A stretch of 64,000 nucleotides of DNA from Veillonella sp. T11011-6 (GCF_002959755.1 NZ_PPCW01000001.1:558001-622000); one strand, 5' to 3'. Shown: positions 27,324-36,069, counted from the stretch's first letter. Made by a program: numbers and translations. Notes: generated from the sequence alone by a model not told the origin.

Positions 27324-28205
27324 CTAAGAAATCATACCTTGTGCTTCCATACGAGAGTTTGTCATAACAGGTTTTACAGATTCACGAGGCATGGGACGCT
27401 TCCGATCAGACATGCGGATAGCTTGGCCTAAATGTTTCAAGAATAAATCTTGTACATAAGGGTTTTCACCAAGACCTTCATTCCAAATATCTACATTGTA
27501 CCCTTCTTCAGCGAGCAATGCATAAATGGAGTCAGAGCGTTCACCGCCAAGGTAGTCCATTAAATGTGTAGAACCAATAAGAGCTAATGGTACTACTAAC
27601 AAGTCTTTATGACCCATACGATCTAATAATGTAAGTGCTTGTTTAAACGTAGGGAATCCATTTGTAGTAAATACTACTACATTTGGTGCTGCACCGTACA
27701 TAGCTTTTAATTGTAATGTACTGAACTCTAATTGATTTTGACCATTTGCCATGAGCACTACAGATTTATTAAGTGCTTTTGTATTAACATGACGCACAAT
27801 GCTTTCCAATGTTGCTTCATAATCGTCAGCATAGTTTTTTACACCTAATGATGTAAGTAACGGTTTACCAATATTTACTTGATTAAAACCATATTCATTG
27901 CTATGTAAAAACTTCAATGCTTGTTTACGCATTTGTTGGTAACACTGATCTGCTACCAATGTTACGGGTTGAATGTATACCTCATCGATGCCAAGACGAG
28001 CAAAATCTTGCATAGCTTCTGTGAAAGAAGAAATCTTTTCATCATATTTCTCATTCCACTTTTCCACTAATGCATCAGATAAGAATACACGGCGTACCTC
28101 CATATCGCTATACATGGAACGTACTTTTTTCTCTATACTGCCGATGGATTTCTCCACAGCATCTTGATAAATTGATCCAAAGGATGCAATAATTATGCCT
28201 TTCAT
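27324..28205 (-). CDS. CbiK-family paralog lacking catalytic residues
   Basis: 293 residues with the chelatase fold: MKGIIIASFGSIYQDAVEKS at the N-terminus, VYIQPVTL, and PLALIGSTHLMDYLGG. Aligned by eye to its intact neighbour, the Glu pair is replaced (residues 87/88 are Gln and Cys), the first active-site His is Asn154 (VVLMANGQ), and only the second His (His214) remains. It is unlikely to insert metal by the usual mechanism. A metal- or tetrapyrrole-binding role is possible but not shown. A GGAGG site precedes the ATG, and a Fur-box-like sequence 44 bp upstream suggests iron control. It has its own terminator. Confidence 0.75.
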   Translation of the reverse strand: MKGIIIASFGSIYQDAVEKSIGSIEKKVRSMYSDMEVRRVFLSDALVEKWNEKYDEKISSFTEAMQDFARLGIDEVYIQPVTLVADQCYQQMRKQALKFLHSNEYGFNQVNIGKPLLTSLGVKNYADDYEATLESIVRHVNTKALNKSVVLMANGQNQLEFSTLQLKAMYGAAPNVVVFTTNGFPTFKQALTLLDRMGHKDLLVVPLALIGSTHLMDYLGGERSDSIYALLAEEGYNVDIWNEGLGENPYVQDLFLKHLGQAIRMSDRKRPMPRESVKPVMTNSRMEAQGMIS

Positions 28206-28248
28206 ATGTGACCTCCATATCGCTCATACATGATACAATCTTCATAAC

Positions 28249-28263
28249 TGAAAATTATTATCA
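28249..28263 (-). promoter_or_regulatory. Fur-box-like operator
   Basis: TGAAAATTATTATCA is a 7-1-7 inverted repeat matching the Fur consensus TGATAATNATTATCA at 13 of 14 defined positions. On the minus strand it overlaps a GATAAT that could be a -10, about 45 bp upstream of the CbiK-like gene. The remainder of the divergent 28206-28642 region is AT-rich. I saw no cobalamin riboswitch in it. Confidence 0.6.
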
Positions 28264-28642
28264 ACTACTATGTAATAATAGTACAAGATTCACGAATATA
28301 AGTCAATGAGAAAAAATATCAAAATATCCCTAGAAAGGAAAATAAAATTACTCATATATTCACACATTCATATCCTTATAACCAAAAAGAATATATTTAT
28401 AAAAGCTAATACTATACTATATTCATCACATTAATTTCTTAAAAAGCCCTTATTTTTCCTATACTTCTAGGGGTATGGGGTTTATTGACACCCCTATGTC
28501 CCTTTGTTACGATTGGCTTAAGGTTATATATATGCAATACATCTATAGTGGTCTATAAACCTATAACGATTTATATAAAATTATCTATACTACTAAGATC
28601 ATTGCATAGATTTGTAGTTAAGTTATGGATAGGAGTTTTAAA

Positions 28643-29632
28643 ATGAAAAAACAATTAGCATTAGCATCCGCTATTCTAGGTCTTTTAGTGTCCTTTGGTA
28701 CATCTACTGTATCTAACGCTGCTTATCAATTAAATGAAGAAGTAAAAGATCCTACACCAGCATTGAAAGAAGCTGCTGCGATTGGTGTACGCACACACAA
28801 TACAGAAGCTTTACAAAACTTGCCAAACAAAGATGCTATGGTTGTTATGAGCTTTGGTACAACTTATAAAGATACTCGTGCAAAAACAATCGACGCAACT
28901 GTAGATGCTATTAAAGCAGCTCATCCAAACACAAAAGTAGTTACAGCTTTCACAAGCCATATCATTCGTGATCGTATCCAACAAAAAGAAGGTATTACTT
29001 ACCCAACTCCTGAAGAAGCTTTGGCTGAACTCAAAAAAGACGGTTACACTCGCGTTGCATTAGCATCCCTTGATGTAATCCCTGGTATGGAATACAACTA
29101 CGATGCAGCAGTATATAATTTGTACAAAGATAATTTCAAAAAAATGACACTTGGTACATCTCTTATGTACTGGATGGGTCAAGAAAACCAAACTGACCAA
29201 GTTATTGAAACATTAAAAGCTGTTCAATCTCAATTCCCTAAATTAGGCAAAGAAGACGCTCTTCTTATCATGGCTCATGGTACTCCAGATCCTTCCAATG
29301 CTTACTATTCTGTAATTCAAGACCGTATCCATACTCTTGGTATGAAAAATGTATTTATCTACACAGTAGAAGGTACTCCAAATCTTGAACAAGTTATCCC
29401 ACAATTAAAATTACATGGTATTAAACATGTTACATTGATGCCATTCATGATGGTTGCTGGCGACCATGCAAACAACGACATGGCTGGTGCGGAACCAGAT
29501 TCCCATAAATCCATCCTTGAAAAAGAAGGCTTCAAAGTAGATACTTACCTTCATGGTTTAGGTGAAAACCCTAACATCCGTAATTTATTCGTTGAACGTG
29601 CTAACGAATCTTGGGACGCATTACAAAAATAA
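28643..29632 (+). CDS. Exported CbiK-family chelatase
   Basis: 329 residues with a Sec signal (MKKQLALASAILGLLVSFG, cleavage near SNAA|Y), so it should act in the periplasm. The active-site equivalents are all kept: Glu150 in PGMEYNYD, His212 in IMAHGT and His275 in AGDHANND. It resembles the periplasmic CbiK (CbiKP) described in Desulfovibrio, whose physiological substrate is unsettled; iron or heme handling has been considered. The next gene is a binding lipoprotein of an iron/B12/heme-type importer, which fits tetrapyrrole or metal uptake. The ATG at 28643 is chosen because AGGAG lies 7 bases upstream; the ORF itself begins at 28625. Confidence 0.88.
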   Translation: MKKQLALASAILGLLVSFGTSTVSNAAYQLNEEVKDPTPALKEAAAIGVRTHNTEALQNLPNKDAMVVMSFGTTYKDTRAKTIDATVDAIKAAHPNTKVVTAFTSHIIRDRIQQKEGITYPTPEEALAELKKDGYTRVALASLDVIPGMEYNYDAAVYNLYKDNFKKMTLGTSLMYWMGQENQTDQVIETLKAVQSQFPKLGKEDALLIMAHGTPDPSNAYYSVIQDRIHTLGMKNVFIYTVEGTPNLEQVIPQLKLHGIKHVTLMPFMMVAGDHANNDMAGAEPDSHKSILEKEGFKVDTYLHGLGENPNIRNLFVERANESWDALQK

Positions 29633-29683
29633 TCATTCAACAATTTAACTAGTATCGTTATATAACGTACATAGGAGTACATC

Positions 29684-30625
29684 ATGAAAAAACTACTACT
29701 CTGTAGTCTTGCTTTGGTCATGATCGTACTAGCAATAGCTGGGTGTGGTAAATCCACATCCAGCTCTTCTGCTACTACGAAGGAACTTACCTTTAATGGT
29801 GAAACCTACACTGTACCAAAGGATCCACAACGCATCGCTGTTCTTTCAAATTCTGTATTGTCCATGCTATACGCAGTGGATGGCAAAGCCGTTTCTCGTG
29901 CTAGCACAACAGATAAATTAGCACCAGAATTAGAATCATTACCTGCATTAGGTCAAACGGCTAATATCAACATGGAACAATTATTAGGTTTAAAACCAGA
30001 CGTAGTATTGGGTCTACAAAACCAACATAAAAAATACGAATCCCAATTACAATCTAACAATATTCCAGCCGTACTTTTTAATTACGATGGCATCAAGGAT
30101 AATGTACCAATGCTAACATTCCTTGGGGAATTAACCAACCACCAAGATAAGGCTAAATCTGTTATTGCTACCTATGAAAGCAACATTCAAAAGGTAAAGG
30201 ATGCCATTAAAAACCAACAACCTGCGCGTGTTGCCGTATTACGTGCTACGGGTAAAGGCGTGACTGCCGAAACTGACGAAGCAGTAACTGCATCTATGGT
30301 CAAAGAATTGGGTATGACAAATGTTGTAACATCTCACCTAGATGGTACAACTAAGGATAAAACGGTACCGTATTCTCTTGAAACATTAACCGCTGATAAC
30401 CCTGATATTATCTTCATCGTTACCATGGGTAAAGAAGAAGAAATTACAAAGGCTATGAAACAAGCCATGACAGATAATCCTGCATGGGCAAATCTTAAGG
30501 CAGTACAAAACAATCGTGTTATTTACTTACCATCTAAACTATTCCTACTTAACCCAGGACTACAAACACCTGAGGCTATGGCACGTTTAGTGAAAGAAGC
30601 TTATGGCATTAATGTTACATTCTAA
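29684..30625 (+). CDS. ABC importer substrate-binding lipoprotein (BtuF/FhuD type)
   Basis: 313 residues with a lipoprotein signal (lipobox LAIAGC, Cys21), then a Ser-rich linker and a two-lobed cluster A binding protein: PQRIAVLSNSVLSMLYA, LPALGQTANINMEQLLGLKPDVVLG, VPYSLETLTADNPDIIFI. Such proteins bind ferric chelates, heme or corrinoids; the ligand is not evident here. It lies 51 bp after the exported CbiK, probably in one transcript. The matching ATPase and permease genes are convergent from the other strand. Confidence 0.88.
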   Translation: MKKLLLCSLALVMIVLAIAGCGKSTSSSSATTKELTFNGETYTVPKDPQRIAVLSNSVLSMLYAVDGKAVSRASTTDKLAPELESLPALGQTANINMEQLLGLKPDVVLGLQNQHKKYESQLQSNNIPAVLFNYDGIKDNVPMLTFLGELTNHQDKAKSVIATYESNIQKVKDAIKNQQPARVAVLRATGKGVTAETDEAVTASMVKELGMTNVVTSHLDGTTKDKTVPYSLETLTADNPDIIFIVTMGKEEEITKAMKQAMTDNPAWANLKAVQNNRVIYLPSKLFLLNPGLQTPEAMARLVKEAYGINVTF

Positions 30626-30642
30626 TATATTACATTATGCAA

Positions 30643-30675
30643 AAAAGGGCATTCCCCAATGGGGAGTGCCCTTTT
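30643..30675 (+). terminator. Terminator between convergent transport genes
   Basis: A 15-bp stem with one wobble (30643-30657 with 30661-30675), AAT loop, followed by T residues on the plus strand; an A-run on the other side makes it usable for the minus strand as well. Confidence 0.9.
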
Positions 30676-30706
30676 TCCTACTATTGGTTTAAATTCTTAT
30701 GGGTTT

Positions 30707-30758
30707 AAACTATTTAACTAAACTATTTAACTAAACTATTTAACTAAACTATTTAACT
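30707..30758. repeat. Four exact 13-bp tandem repeats
   Basis: Unit AAACTATTTAACT repeated four times without change. The unit nearest the ATPase gene contains its last codons and stop (the ATPase ends at 30749), so each further unit lies downstream of the stop. Confidence 0.95.
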
Positions 30759-31531
30759 AAACCTTTTACCCGCACATATTGCTTATCATCGAATGTATCA
30801 ATCTGCACATCTACAGAGAATACCTGTTGAAATAGATGATCTGAAATAATTGATTTCGTCTCACCCGATGTCACTAAATGGCCATTTTTTATAACGGCCA
30901 TATAATGTGAATATTGTACGGCTTGTGTCAATTCATGAAGTACCATCAGTACTGTTAACCCTTGCTCTTCATTTAATCGTTTTAGTAACTCCATGATTTC
31001 TAGTTGATGATTAATATCTAAGTACGTTGTTGGCTCATCTAACACTAGTAATTTAGGTTCCTGAGCCAGAGCCATAGCAATCCAAACGCGTTGTCGTTCA
31101 CCACCCGATAAAGATGGTATTAATTGATAACGCAAATGGTCTGTTTTCGTAATGCCTAAGGCATAGTCAACGATTTCTCGGTCCTCTTTGGCCGTATTCT
31201 TCCACCAAGTTTGGTATGGATAGCGTCCACAATATACCAATTCTTCTACGGTCATATCCTTTGGCATATTAGGCACCTGTGGCAAAAATGCCATCTGCCT
31301 TGCCAATTCACTTTGTGAATAGGACTGTAATGGTTTTCCTAGAATTGTTACACATTCACGAGGACTATGGATATAGCCAATCATAGACCGTAACAATGTA
31401 CTTTTACCACAACCATTAGGTCCTATTAAGGTCGTTATTTTACCAACAGGAACCGATACATTAATATCATGCAGAATCTGACGATCACCGAGAGTTACGG
31501 ATAACTGTTTTACATCAATAGCCGTTTTCAT
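30749..31531 (-). CDS. ABC importer ATPase (FecE/BtuD type)
   Basis: 260-residue nucleotide-binding subunit. Walker A GPNGCGKSTLL near residue 40, signature LSGGERQRVWIA near 140, Walker B LLVLDEPTTYLD, and the switch His in MVLHELTQA. It resembles ATPases of iron-siderophore, heme and B12 importers. The start overlaps the permease stop (TAATG). The C-terminal end lies in a 13-bp tandem repeat. Confidence 0.92.
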   Translation of the reverse strand: MKTAIDVKQLSVTLGDRQILHDINVSVPVGKITTLIGPNGCGKSTLLRSMIGYIHSPRECVTILGKPLQSYSQSELARQMAFLPQVPNMPKDMTVEELVYCGRYPYQTWWKNTAKEDREIVDYALGITKTDHLRYQLIPSLSGGERQRVWIAMALAQEPKLLVLDEPTTYLDINHQLEIMELLKRLNEEQGLTVLMVLHELTQAVQYSHYMAVIKNGHLVTSGETKSIISDHLFQQVFSVDVQIDTFDDKQYVRVKGLVK

Positions 31532-32526
31532 TAGTTATCCCTCCTCAATAGATATAAGAAGAATGGTGCCCCAAAGAAGGCCATGATAATGCCAACCGGT
31601 ACCTCGATTGGACTCCACATGACACGCCCTACCGTATCGCTAATAACGAGGACGAGTGCGCCTAATAATGCCGAGCCAGGTAGCAAATACGCATAATCAT
31701 TGCCGATGATAAGTCGCAACATATGAGGTATAACAAGGCCTACGAAGCCAATCAAGCCCGCAATACTAACAGCGCCTGCCGCTAATAAAGCAGCAACGGC
31801 TGTCATAACAAACCGCGTTTGTTCAACCTTAAGACCTAGCCCCTTTGCTGTTTCATCACCTAAGCTTAAGATGGTCAAACGTTTGGCACCTAAGCAAGCA
31901 AAAATGAGACCTACTAACGCGTATGGGAACAAAACCTCTACCTGAGGCCAACTGCGTGCAGCCAGTCCCCCTACCATCCAAAGCAAAGCGCCTTGCACAC
32001 GATCACCAAAGAATACAAGCAATGCAGAAATACCAGAGCCTAAAAAGGCAGCCACCGCAACACCGGCCAAGATGATACGGCTCGGGCGTACACCATTTTT
32101 CCATGCCAGAGCATATACCATGAGAGCGGCAGCCATAGCACCTAGAAAAGCCACTAAAGGTACTATATGGTCATAACCAGGAAAAAGAATAAATATGATA
32201 ACCCCAGCAAGTCCAGCACCGGACGAAACGCCAACGATTTGAGGATCTGCTAAAGGATTCTTCATTACGGCCTGTAAAATGGCACCCGATACGGCTAAAC
32301 AAGCACCAACTAGTGCAGCTACAATATTACGAGGCAACCGAATATTCCAAATAATTTGTGATGATGTATCTGTTAGCTCACTAGCCCACAATGTATGCCA
32401 AATCTCCGTTAATGACACCGGTGTAGACCCCCAAATAAGGGATATAATCATGCTAGCTACAACAGCAACTATTAAAAAAATAATAACTGATAATCGAAAT
32501 AATTTTCGTTCATTAATAGATGCCAT
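31531..32526 (-). CDS. ABC importer permease (FecCD family)
   Basis: 331 residues with about nine or ten hydrophobic segments, typical of BtuC/FhuB/FecCD permeases. Family markers include RLPRNIVAALVGACLAVSGAILQ, NPLADPQIVGVSSGAGL and GFVGLVIPHMLR. It pairs with the adjoining ATPase and probably with the lipoprotein encoded convergently at 29684. The leader contains the dispersed ACTACCAGTT palindrome about 85 bp upstream and a TATAAT next to it. Confidence 0.92.
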   Translation of the reverse strand: MASINERKLFRLSVIIFLIVAVVASMIISLIWGSTPVSLTEIWHTLWASELTDTSSQIIWNIRLPRNIVAALVGACLAVSGAILQAVMKNPLADPQIVGVSSGAGLAGVIIFILFPGYDHIVPLVAFLGAMAAALMVYALAWKNGVRPSRIILAGVAVAAFLGSGISALLVFFGDRVQGALLWMVGGLAARSWPQVEVLFPYALVGLIFACLGAKRLTILSLGDETAKGLGLKVEQTRFVMTAVAALLAAGAVSIAGLIGFVGLVIPHMLRLIIGNDYAYLLPGSALLGALVLVISDTVGRVMWSPIEVPVGIIMAFFGAPFFLYLLRRDN

Positions 32527-32610
32527 ACGAACCCCCTCTCCAGATTTTCATATAACAAATACGTTATTTTGAAAATCCTAAATTTTTAGACTTAGTACTA
32601 CCTATTATAG

Positions 32611-32705
32611 AGATACTACCAGTTAAAAATATTTATTTTTAACTGGTAGTATCTAAAAAAGATAATATTATAGGCCTAAACATTTACTTTTAACTGGTAG
32701 TATTA
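32611..32705. repeat. Dispersed ACTACCAGTT palindrome (locus 1)
   Basis: A perfect 20-bp inverted repeat (32611-32630 with 32635-32654, 4-base spacer) built on AGATACTACCAGTTAAAAAT, plus a further half-copy ending near 32703. The same motif is repeated many times at 51318-51760. It lies between the cbiC terminator and the permease gene, close to a TATAAT reading toward the permease. Confidence 0.85.
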
Positions 32706-32717
32706 AAAATATACAGT

Positions 32718-32761
32718 AAAACCCGAATCGCAAAAAACTACTAACATACGATTCGGGTTTT
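32718..32761 (-). terminator. Terminator of the cbiD-to-cbiC operon
   Basis: A 13-bp perfect stem (32718-32730 with 32749-32761), loop of 18. On the minus strand the stem ends in TTTT and is followed by ACTG, so the T-tract is short. It is placed 4 bp past the cbiC stop. Confidence 0.75.
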
Positions 32762-32764
32762 GTA

Positions 32765-33430
32765 TTATTTAGACTCTTTGCCTTCTACGAAGAGCATGTC
32801 ATTGCGTTTTACATCTGTGTAAAGCAATGCATTACATACGGAAGCAGCGATTGGGCTACCACCTTTGTTACCTTTTACAGTGATGTAAGGAACTGGGGAT
32901 ACTTCCATCAAATAGTCTTTGGATTCTGCAGCGCCTACGAAGCCTACAGGGATACCAATGATAAGAGCAGGTTTAACGCCTTCTTCGAGGGCTAAACGCA
33001 ATACTTCGTACAATGCTGTTGGAGCATTACCGATAGCAACGATTTGACCTTCTAATTGTTTGCCAAATGTACGCATAGCGGCGATAGAGCGAGTTACCCC
33101 CAACTCTTTAGCCATTTTAGCTACGTTTTCATCTTTAATTAAGCAGTGTACTTCGTTACCGCGAATTTTAAGAGCTGGTTTAGAGATACCTGTGCGAACC
33201 ATTTCCACATCTGTATAAATATCTGCACCATTATCTAATGCTTCGATACCTTTTTGAACAGCATCAGGGCTCATTTTTACGAGTTGAGCATATTCAACGT
33301 CGCCAGAAGCATGTACAGTACGAGATACTACGCGTACTTCATCATCTGTTAAACCCAAATCTTTTACATAATCGTAAATGATTTCCATACTTTTATCTTC
33401 AATGGCTTTAGGATTTTTAACGTAATCCAT
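32765..33430 (-). CDS. cbiC: (Cobalt-)precorrin-8 methylmutase
   Basis: Moves the C11 methyl group to C12 to give (cobalt-)hydrogenobyrinate/cobyrinate. 221 residues; the catalytic His is in SRTVHASGD, and GISKPAL, AIGNAPTALYEVL and IGIPVGFVGAAESK are family motifs. The ORF extends to 33565, but the ATG at 33430 with GGGAGGA upstream gives the usual MDYVKNP start and overlaps the cbiJ end by 14 bp. Last gene of the operon. Confidence 0.94.
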   Translation of the reverse strand: MDYVKNPKAIEDKSMEIIYDYVKDLGLTDDEVRVVSRTVHASGDVEYAQLVKMSPDAVQKGIEALDNGADIYTDVEMVRTGISKPALKIRGNEVHCLIKDENVAKMAKELGVTRSIAAMRTFGKQLEGQIVAIGNAPTALYEVLRLALEEGVKPALIIGIPVGFVGAAESKDYLMEVSPVPYITVKGNKGGSPIAASVCNALLYTDVKRNDMLFVEGKESK

Positions 33431-34205
33431 TAGTGTCCTCCCATAATTTGAAAAATTCATCATTAGATGATACCACGTGGCTTTCAATCTTAACACGTGG
33501 ACGATCGATAACAATAACATGGATGCCAAGATCCATAGCAGCTTGTAATTTTGTATCAGCACCACCTACAAGGCCAGAGTTTTTCATAACTACAACGCTC
33601 GCCTTCGTATCGTGGAACATGATGCGGTTCATATCGTAAGAAAATGGACCTTGCACAGCAACAATGCGTTTTGGACTCACATTGAGGTCTTCCATCATTT
33701 GTAACACCTCAGCAGTAGGCAAAATGCGGGTCCATACTTCGCAGTCTTGTAAAGCCTCAGACTTAGCAAAGATGTGCATTGTTTTACTACCTGTAGTCAA
33801 ATACACATGGTTATTATTTTCCTTCGCTAATTTGCCTGCTAGATTGGCTGCTTCTACTTCATCTACTACGATATGTAATTTATCATAATCTGGCAATGGC
33901 ACCTCTTTACGTTCGAAACGAACAAAAGGAATACCTTCAGCTTTTGCTGCATCTTGAGCCGTAGCCGTAACGATAGCAGCATACGGATGGCTTGCATCGA
34001 TTAAAAGGCGTACATTATGCTCTTTAATCAATTTTTGCATCGCCTCTTGGTCAAGACGGCCCGTATGTACGGTAATACCTTTATGGGCAGCAAGCTCTGC
34101 ACCATATTGACTTACAACCGTAACAAGCACATCTTCGCCAGTCCGTTTTTGGATTTCTACTGCTAAGGTGCGACCATCCAAAGTACCGGCAATGACCCAA
34201 ATCAT
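33417..34205 (-). CDS. cbiJ: (Cobalt-)precorrin-6A reductase
   Basis: NAD(P)H-dependent reductase of the corrin macrocycle, 262 residues. N-terminal MIWVIAGTLDGRTLA, then LLIDASHPYAA, FVRFERKE, and VVMKNSGLVGGADTKLQAA, all typical of CobK/CbiJ. It overlaps cbiH by four bases (ATGA). Confidence 0.92.
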   Translation of the reverse strand: MIWVIAGTLDGRTLAVEIQKRTGEDVLVTVVSQYGAELAAHKGITVHTGRLDQEAMQKLIKEHNVRLLIDASHPYAAIVTATAQDAAKAEGIPFVRFERKEVPLPDYDKLHIVVDEVEAANLAGKLAKENNNHVYLTTGSKTMHIFAKSEALQDCEVWTRILPTAEVLQMMEDLNVSPKRIVAVQGPFSYDMNRIMFHDTKASVVVMKNSGLVGGADTKLQAAMDLGIHVIVIDRPRVKIESHVVSSNDEFFKLWEDTNGLR

Positions 34206-35026
34206 AATTTGTAGCCTCGAGGTGTAATCATGCGACCATTTTCAACATAGGTTTGGCTGTTACCGATGATAACAAGTGTTTGCATATCTACTTCTTCGTT
34301 TGTGAAGTTTTCAAGATCAGAGATTACCATATGTTGACCTGGACGACCTGCTTTTTGCACGATGCCAACAGGTGTTTTAGGATCGCGGTATTTAAGAACG
34401 ATTTCGCGAACTTCATCTAAGTGTGTAACACGTTTTTTACTGCGTGGGTTGTACAAGGAAATAACCATGTCTCCTTGTGCACAAAGATCTGCACGTTTTT
34501 TGATAAGATCCCATGGAGTCATCAAGTCGCTCAAGGAAATAACTGCAAAGTCATGCATCAATGGTGCACCTAATACGGATGCTGCAACGTTTACAGCACT
34601 AAGACCAGGTACGATATCTACGGAAGGACGTTTTTCTGCTGGTACTTTATTAGCAAGTTCCAACACAAGACCTGCCATGCCGTATACGCCAGAATCACCA
34701 GAGGATACTACAACTACTTGATGGCCTTCTACGGCTAAATCAACTGCTTGTTGGCAACGATCTACTTCTTGCATCATTGCAGTACCTACAGTCTCTTTAC
34801 CTTCGATAAGGTCTTTGATCAAGTCGAGGTATGTCAAATAACCTACCACGCGGTCAGCTGCTAAGATAGCTTCGCGCGCTTGAGGCGTCATAAACTCTTC
34901 ATCGCCAGGGCCAATGCCGATTACTTTGATGTTACCTGTGCAATGGCTACCGTTGTTTTGGGATAAATTGTTTTGTGCTGTATTAATGTTCGGCTCTTGG
35001 CCGCTAGTAATGCTGTTGTCTCGCAT
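34202..35026 (-). CDS. cbiH: (Cobalt-)precorrin-3 C17-methyltransferase
   Basis: Methylates C17 with ring contraction, together with CbiG. 274 residues; IKVIGIGPGDEEFMTPQA, VVVVSSGDSGVYGMAGLVLE and VPGLSAVNVAASVLGAPLMHDF are CobJ/CbiH signatures. The first 32 residues (MRDNSITSGQEPNINT...) are an Asn/Ser/Gln-rich extension not seen in the usual MIYVIGIG start. They arise because the gene begins inside the cbiG coding region, overlapping it by 106 bp. AGGAG lies 10 bases upstream of this ATG, and no other start codon is evident before the conserved core. Confidence 0.9.
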   Translation of the reverse strand: MRDNSITSGQEPNINTAQNNLSQNNGSHCTGNIKVIGIGPGDEEFMTPQAREAILAADRVVGYLTYLDLIKDLIEGKETVGTAMMQEVDRCQQAVDLAVEGHQVVVVSSGDSGVYGMAGLVLELANKVPAEKRPSVDIVPGLSAVNVAASVLGAPLMHDFAVISLSDLMTPWDLIKKRADLCAQGDMVISLYNPRSKKRVTHLDEVREIVLKYRDPKTPVGIVQKAGRPGQHMVISDLENFTNEEVDMQTLVIIGNSQTYVENGRMITPRGYKL

Positions 35027-36069
35027 ACGTTTCCTACTCCTATAGTTCCTTTTACAAAATTAGATTCTTTTAATTCTTCTTGTTCAATGAGTGGTGCCAT
35101 CTCGTCCTGTGTATAGAACACGATAGGCCACCCCATAATTTGCATAGCCTCTAAGAGGCCTACTTCATCTTGTTTAACGATGACCGATGCTGCCATTACA
35201 AGGCTCTTTGGTGAAAGCTTATGTGCTGCTAGCGACTGTTGTATTGCATCAAGAATCAATTCCTTTGGCGTGTCTCTACGACAGCCAATGCCCATCGTAT
35301 AGGTACGAGGGCGCAAAATCAATTGATGACCATACTCAGTAATGACTTTATCAGTAATTACAACTCGAGATAATCCCTCTTCAGCGCTTTCATTTTTACA
35401 TGGAATACGCTCAAGTTGATTCAAAGAAACAATATGAACCATACCATGCTCACCAACATGAGCTTTCGCTGCTTGTTCTAGTTGCTCTGCATTCGGTAAG
35501 CTTTCATCGATATAATAATCAACCTGTTCTCCCCCAACGATGGCAGAGTTCACATTGATTAAGGTTTGAAAATCATCGACCAATAGATGCTCGTGGTGCG
35601 CCAACACGTCAGGCGCTGGCAATCCGTTTACATCCGTTGCGGTTGTAATGACGGGGTCCGCATCGATGGCCAGCGAAATGGACTGCGTCCATTCGTTGGC
35701 GCCCCCAAGGTGCCCAGATAGCAAGCTAATCACATGGTGTCCTACTTCGTCCATTACAACTACAGCAGGATCCTTAGATTTATGCTCAATATATGGTGCA
35801 ATCATGCGCACTACGATACCAAGTGCCATAATACATAACACTTGGTCGTAATCCTTAAAAATCTGTCCAATATAGTTTTTAAGAGAGTCAAAGTAAATAG
35901 CCTCTCTACCAGAAGGACGGTTTTCTTTTTCAAAGCAATCTGCATGAGGTGCCACCAAAGACTTGATGCGTTGACCTAGCTTTGCACCACGTTCAGACAC
36001 AGAAAGAATAGCAGTTCTATTCTTCTTACCTCCCGTCATAGGCGCAACAGTTTCTAGTTCTTTCATCAT
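34921..36069 (-). CDS. cbiG: Cobalt-precorrin 5A hydrolase
   Basis: Opens the delta-lactone of cobalt-precorrin-5A, releasing acetaldehyde. 382 residues: N-terminal ILSVSERGAKLGQRI, CIMALGIVVRMIAPYIEHKSKDPAVVVMDE as in CbiG (cited here as two parts of one motif region), HVISLLSGHLGGAN, and the C-terminal GIGCRRDTPKE domain. Starts at 36069/36066 (MM) just after the cbiF stop, with AAGGA upstream. The 3' end overlaps cbiH by 106 bp. Confidence 0.93.
   Translation of the reverse strand: MMKELETVAPMTGGKKNRTAILSVSERGAKLGQRIKSLVAPHADCFEKENRPSGREAIYFDSLKNYIGQIFKDYDQVLCIMALGIVVRMIAPYIEHKSKDPAVVVMDEVGHHVISLLSGHLGGANEWTQSISLAIDADPVITTATDVNGLPAPDVLAHHEHLLVDDFQTLINVNSAIVGGEQVDYYIDESLPNAEQLEQAAKAHVGEHGMVHIVSLNQLERIPCKNESAEEGLSRVVITDKVITEYGHQLILRPRTYTMGIGCRRDTPKELILDAIQQSLAAHKLSPKSLVMAASVIVKQDEVGLLEAMQIMGWPIVFYTQDEMAPLIEQEELKESNFVKGTIGVGNVCETTALLAAKSRTLIQHKTIYPKTTVAIAQVTSK

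Noticed and set aside
28205-28643. Reading the 27324 gene as a normal second cobaltochelatase
   Set aside because: Two of the three active-site positions are substituted in a gap-free alignment around the motifs.
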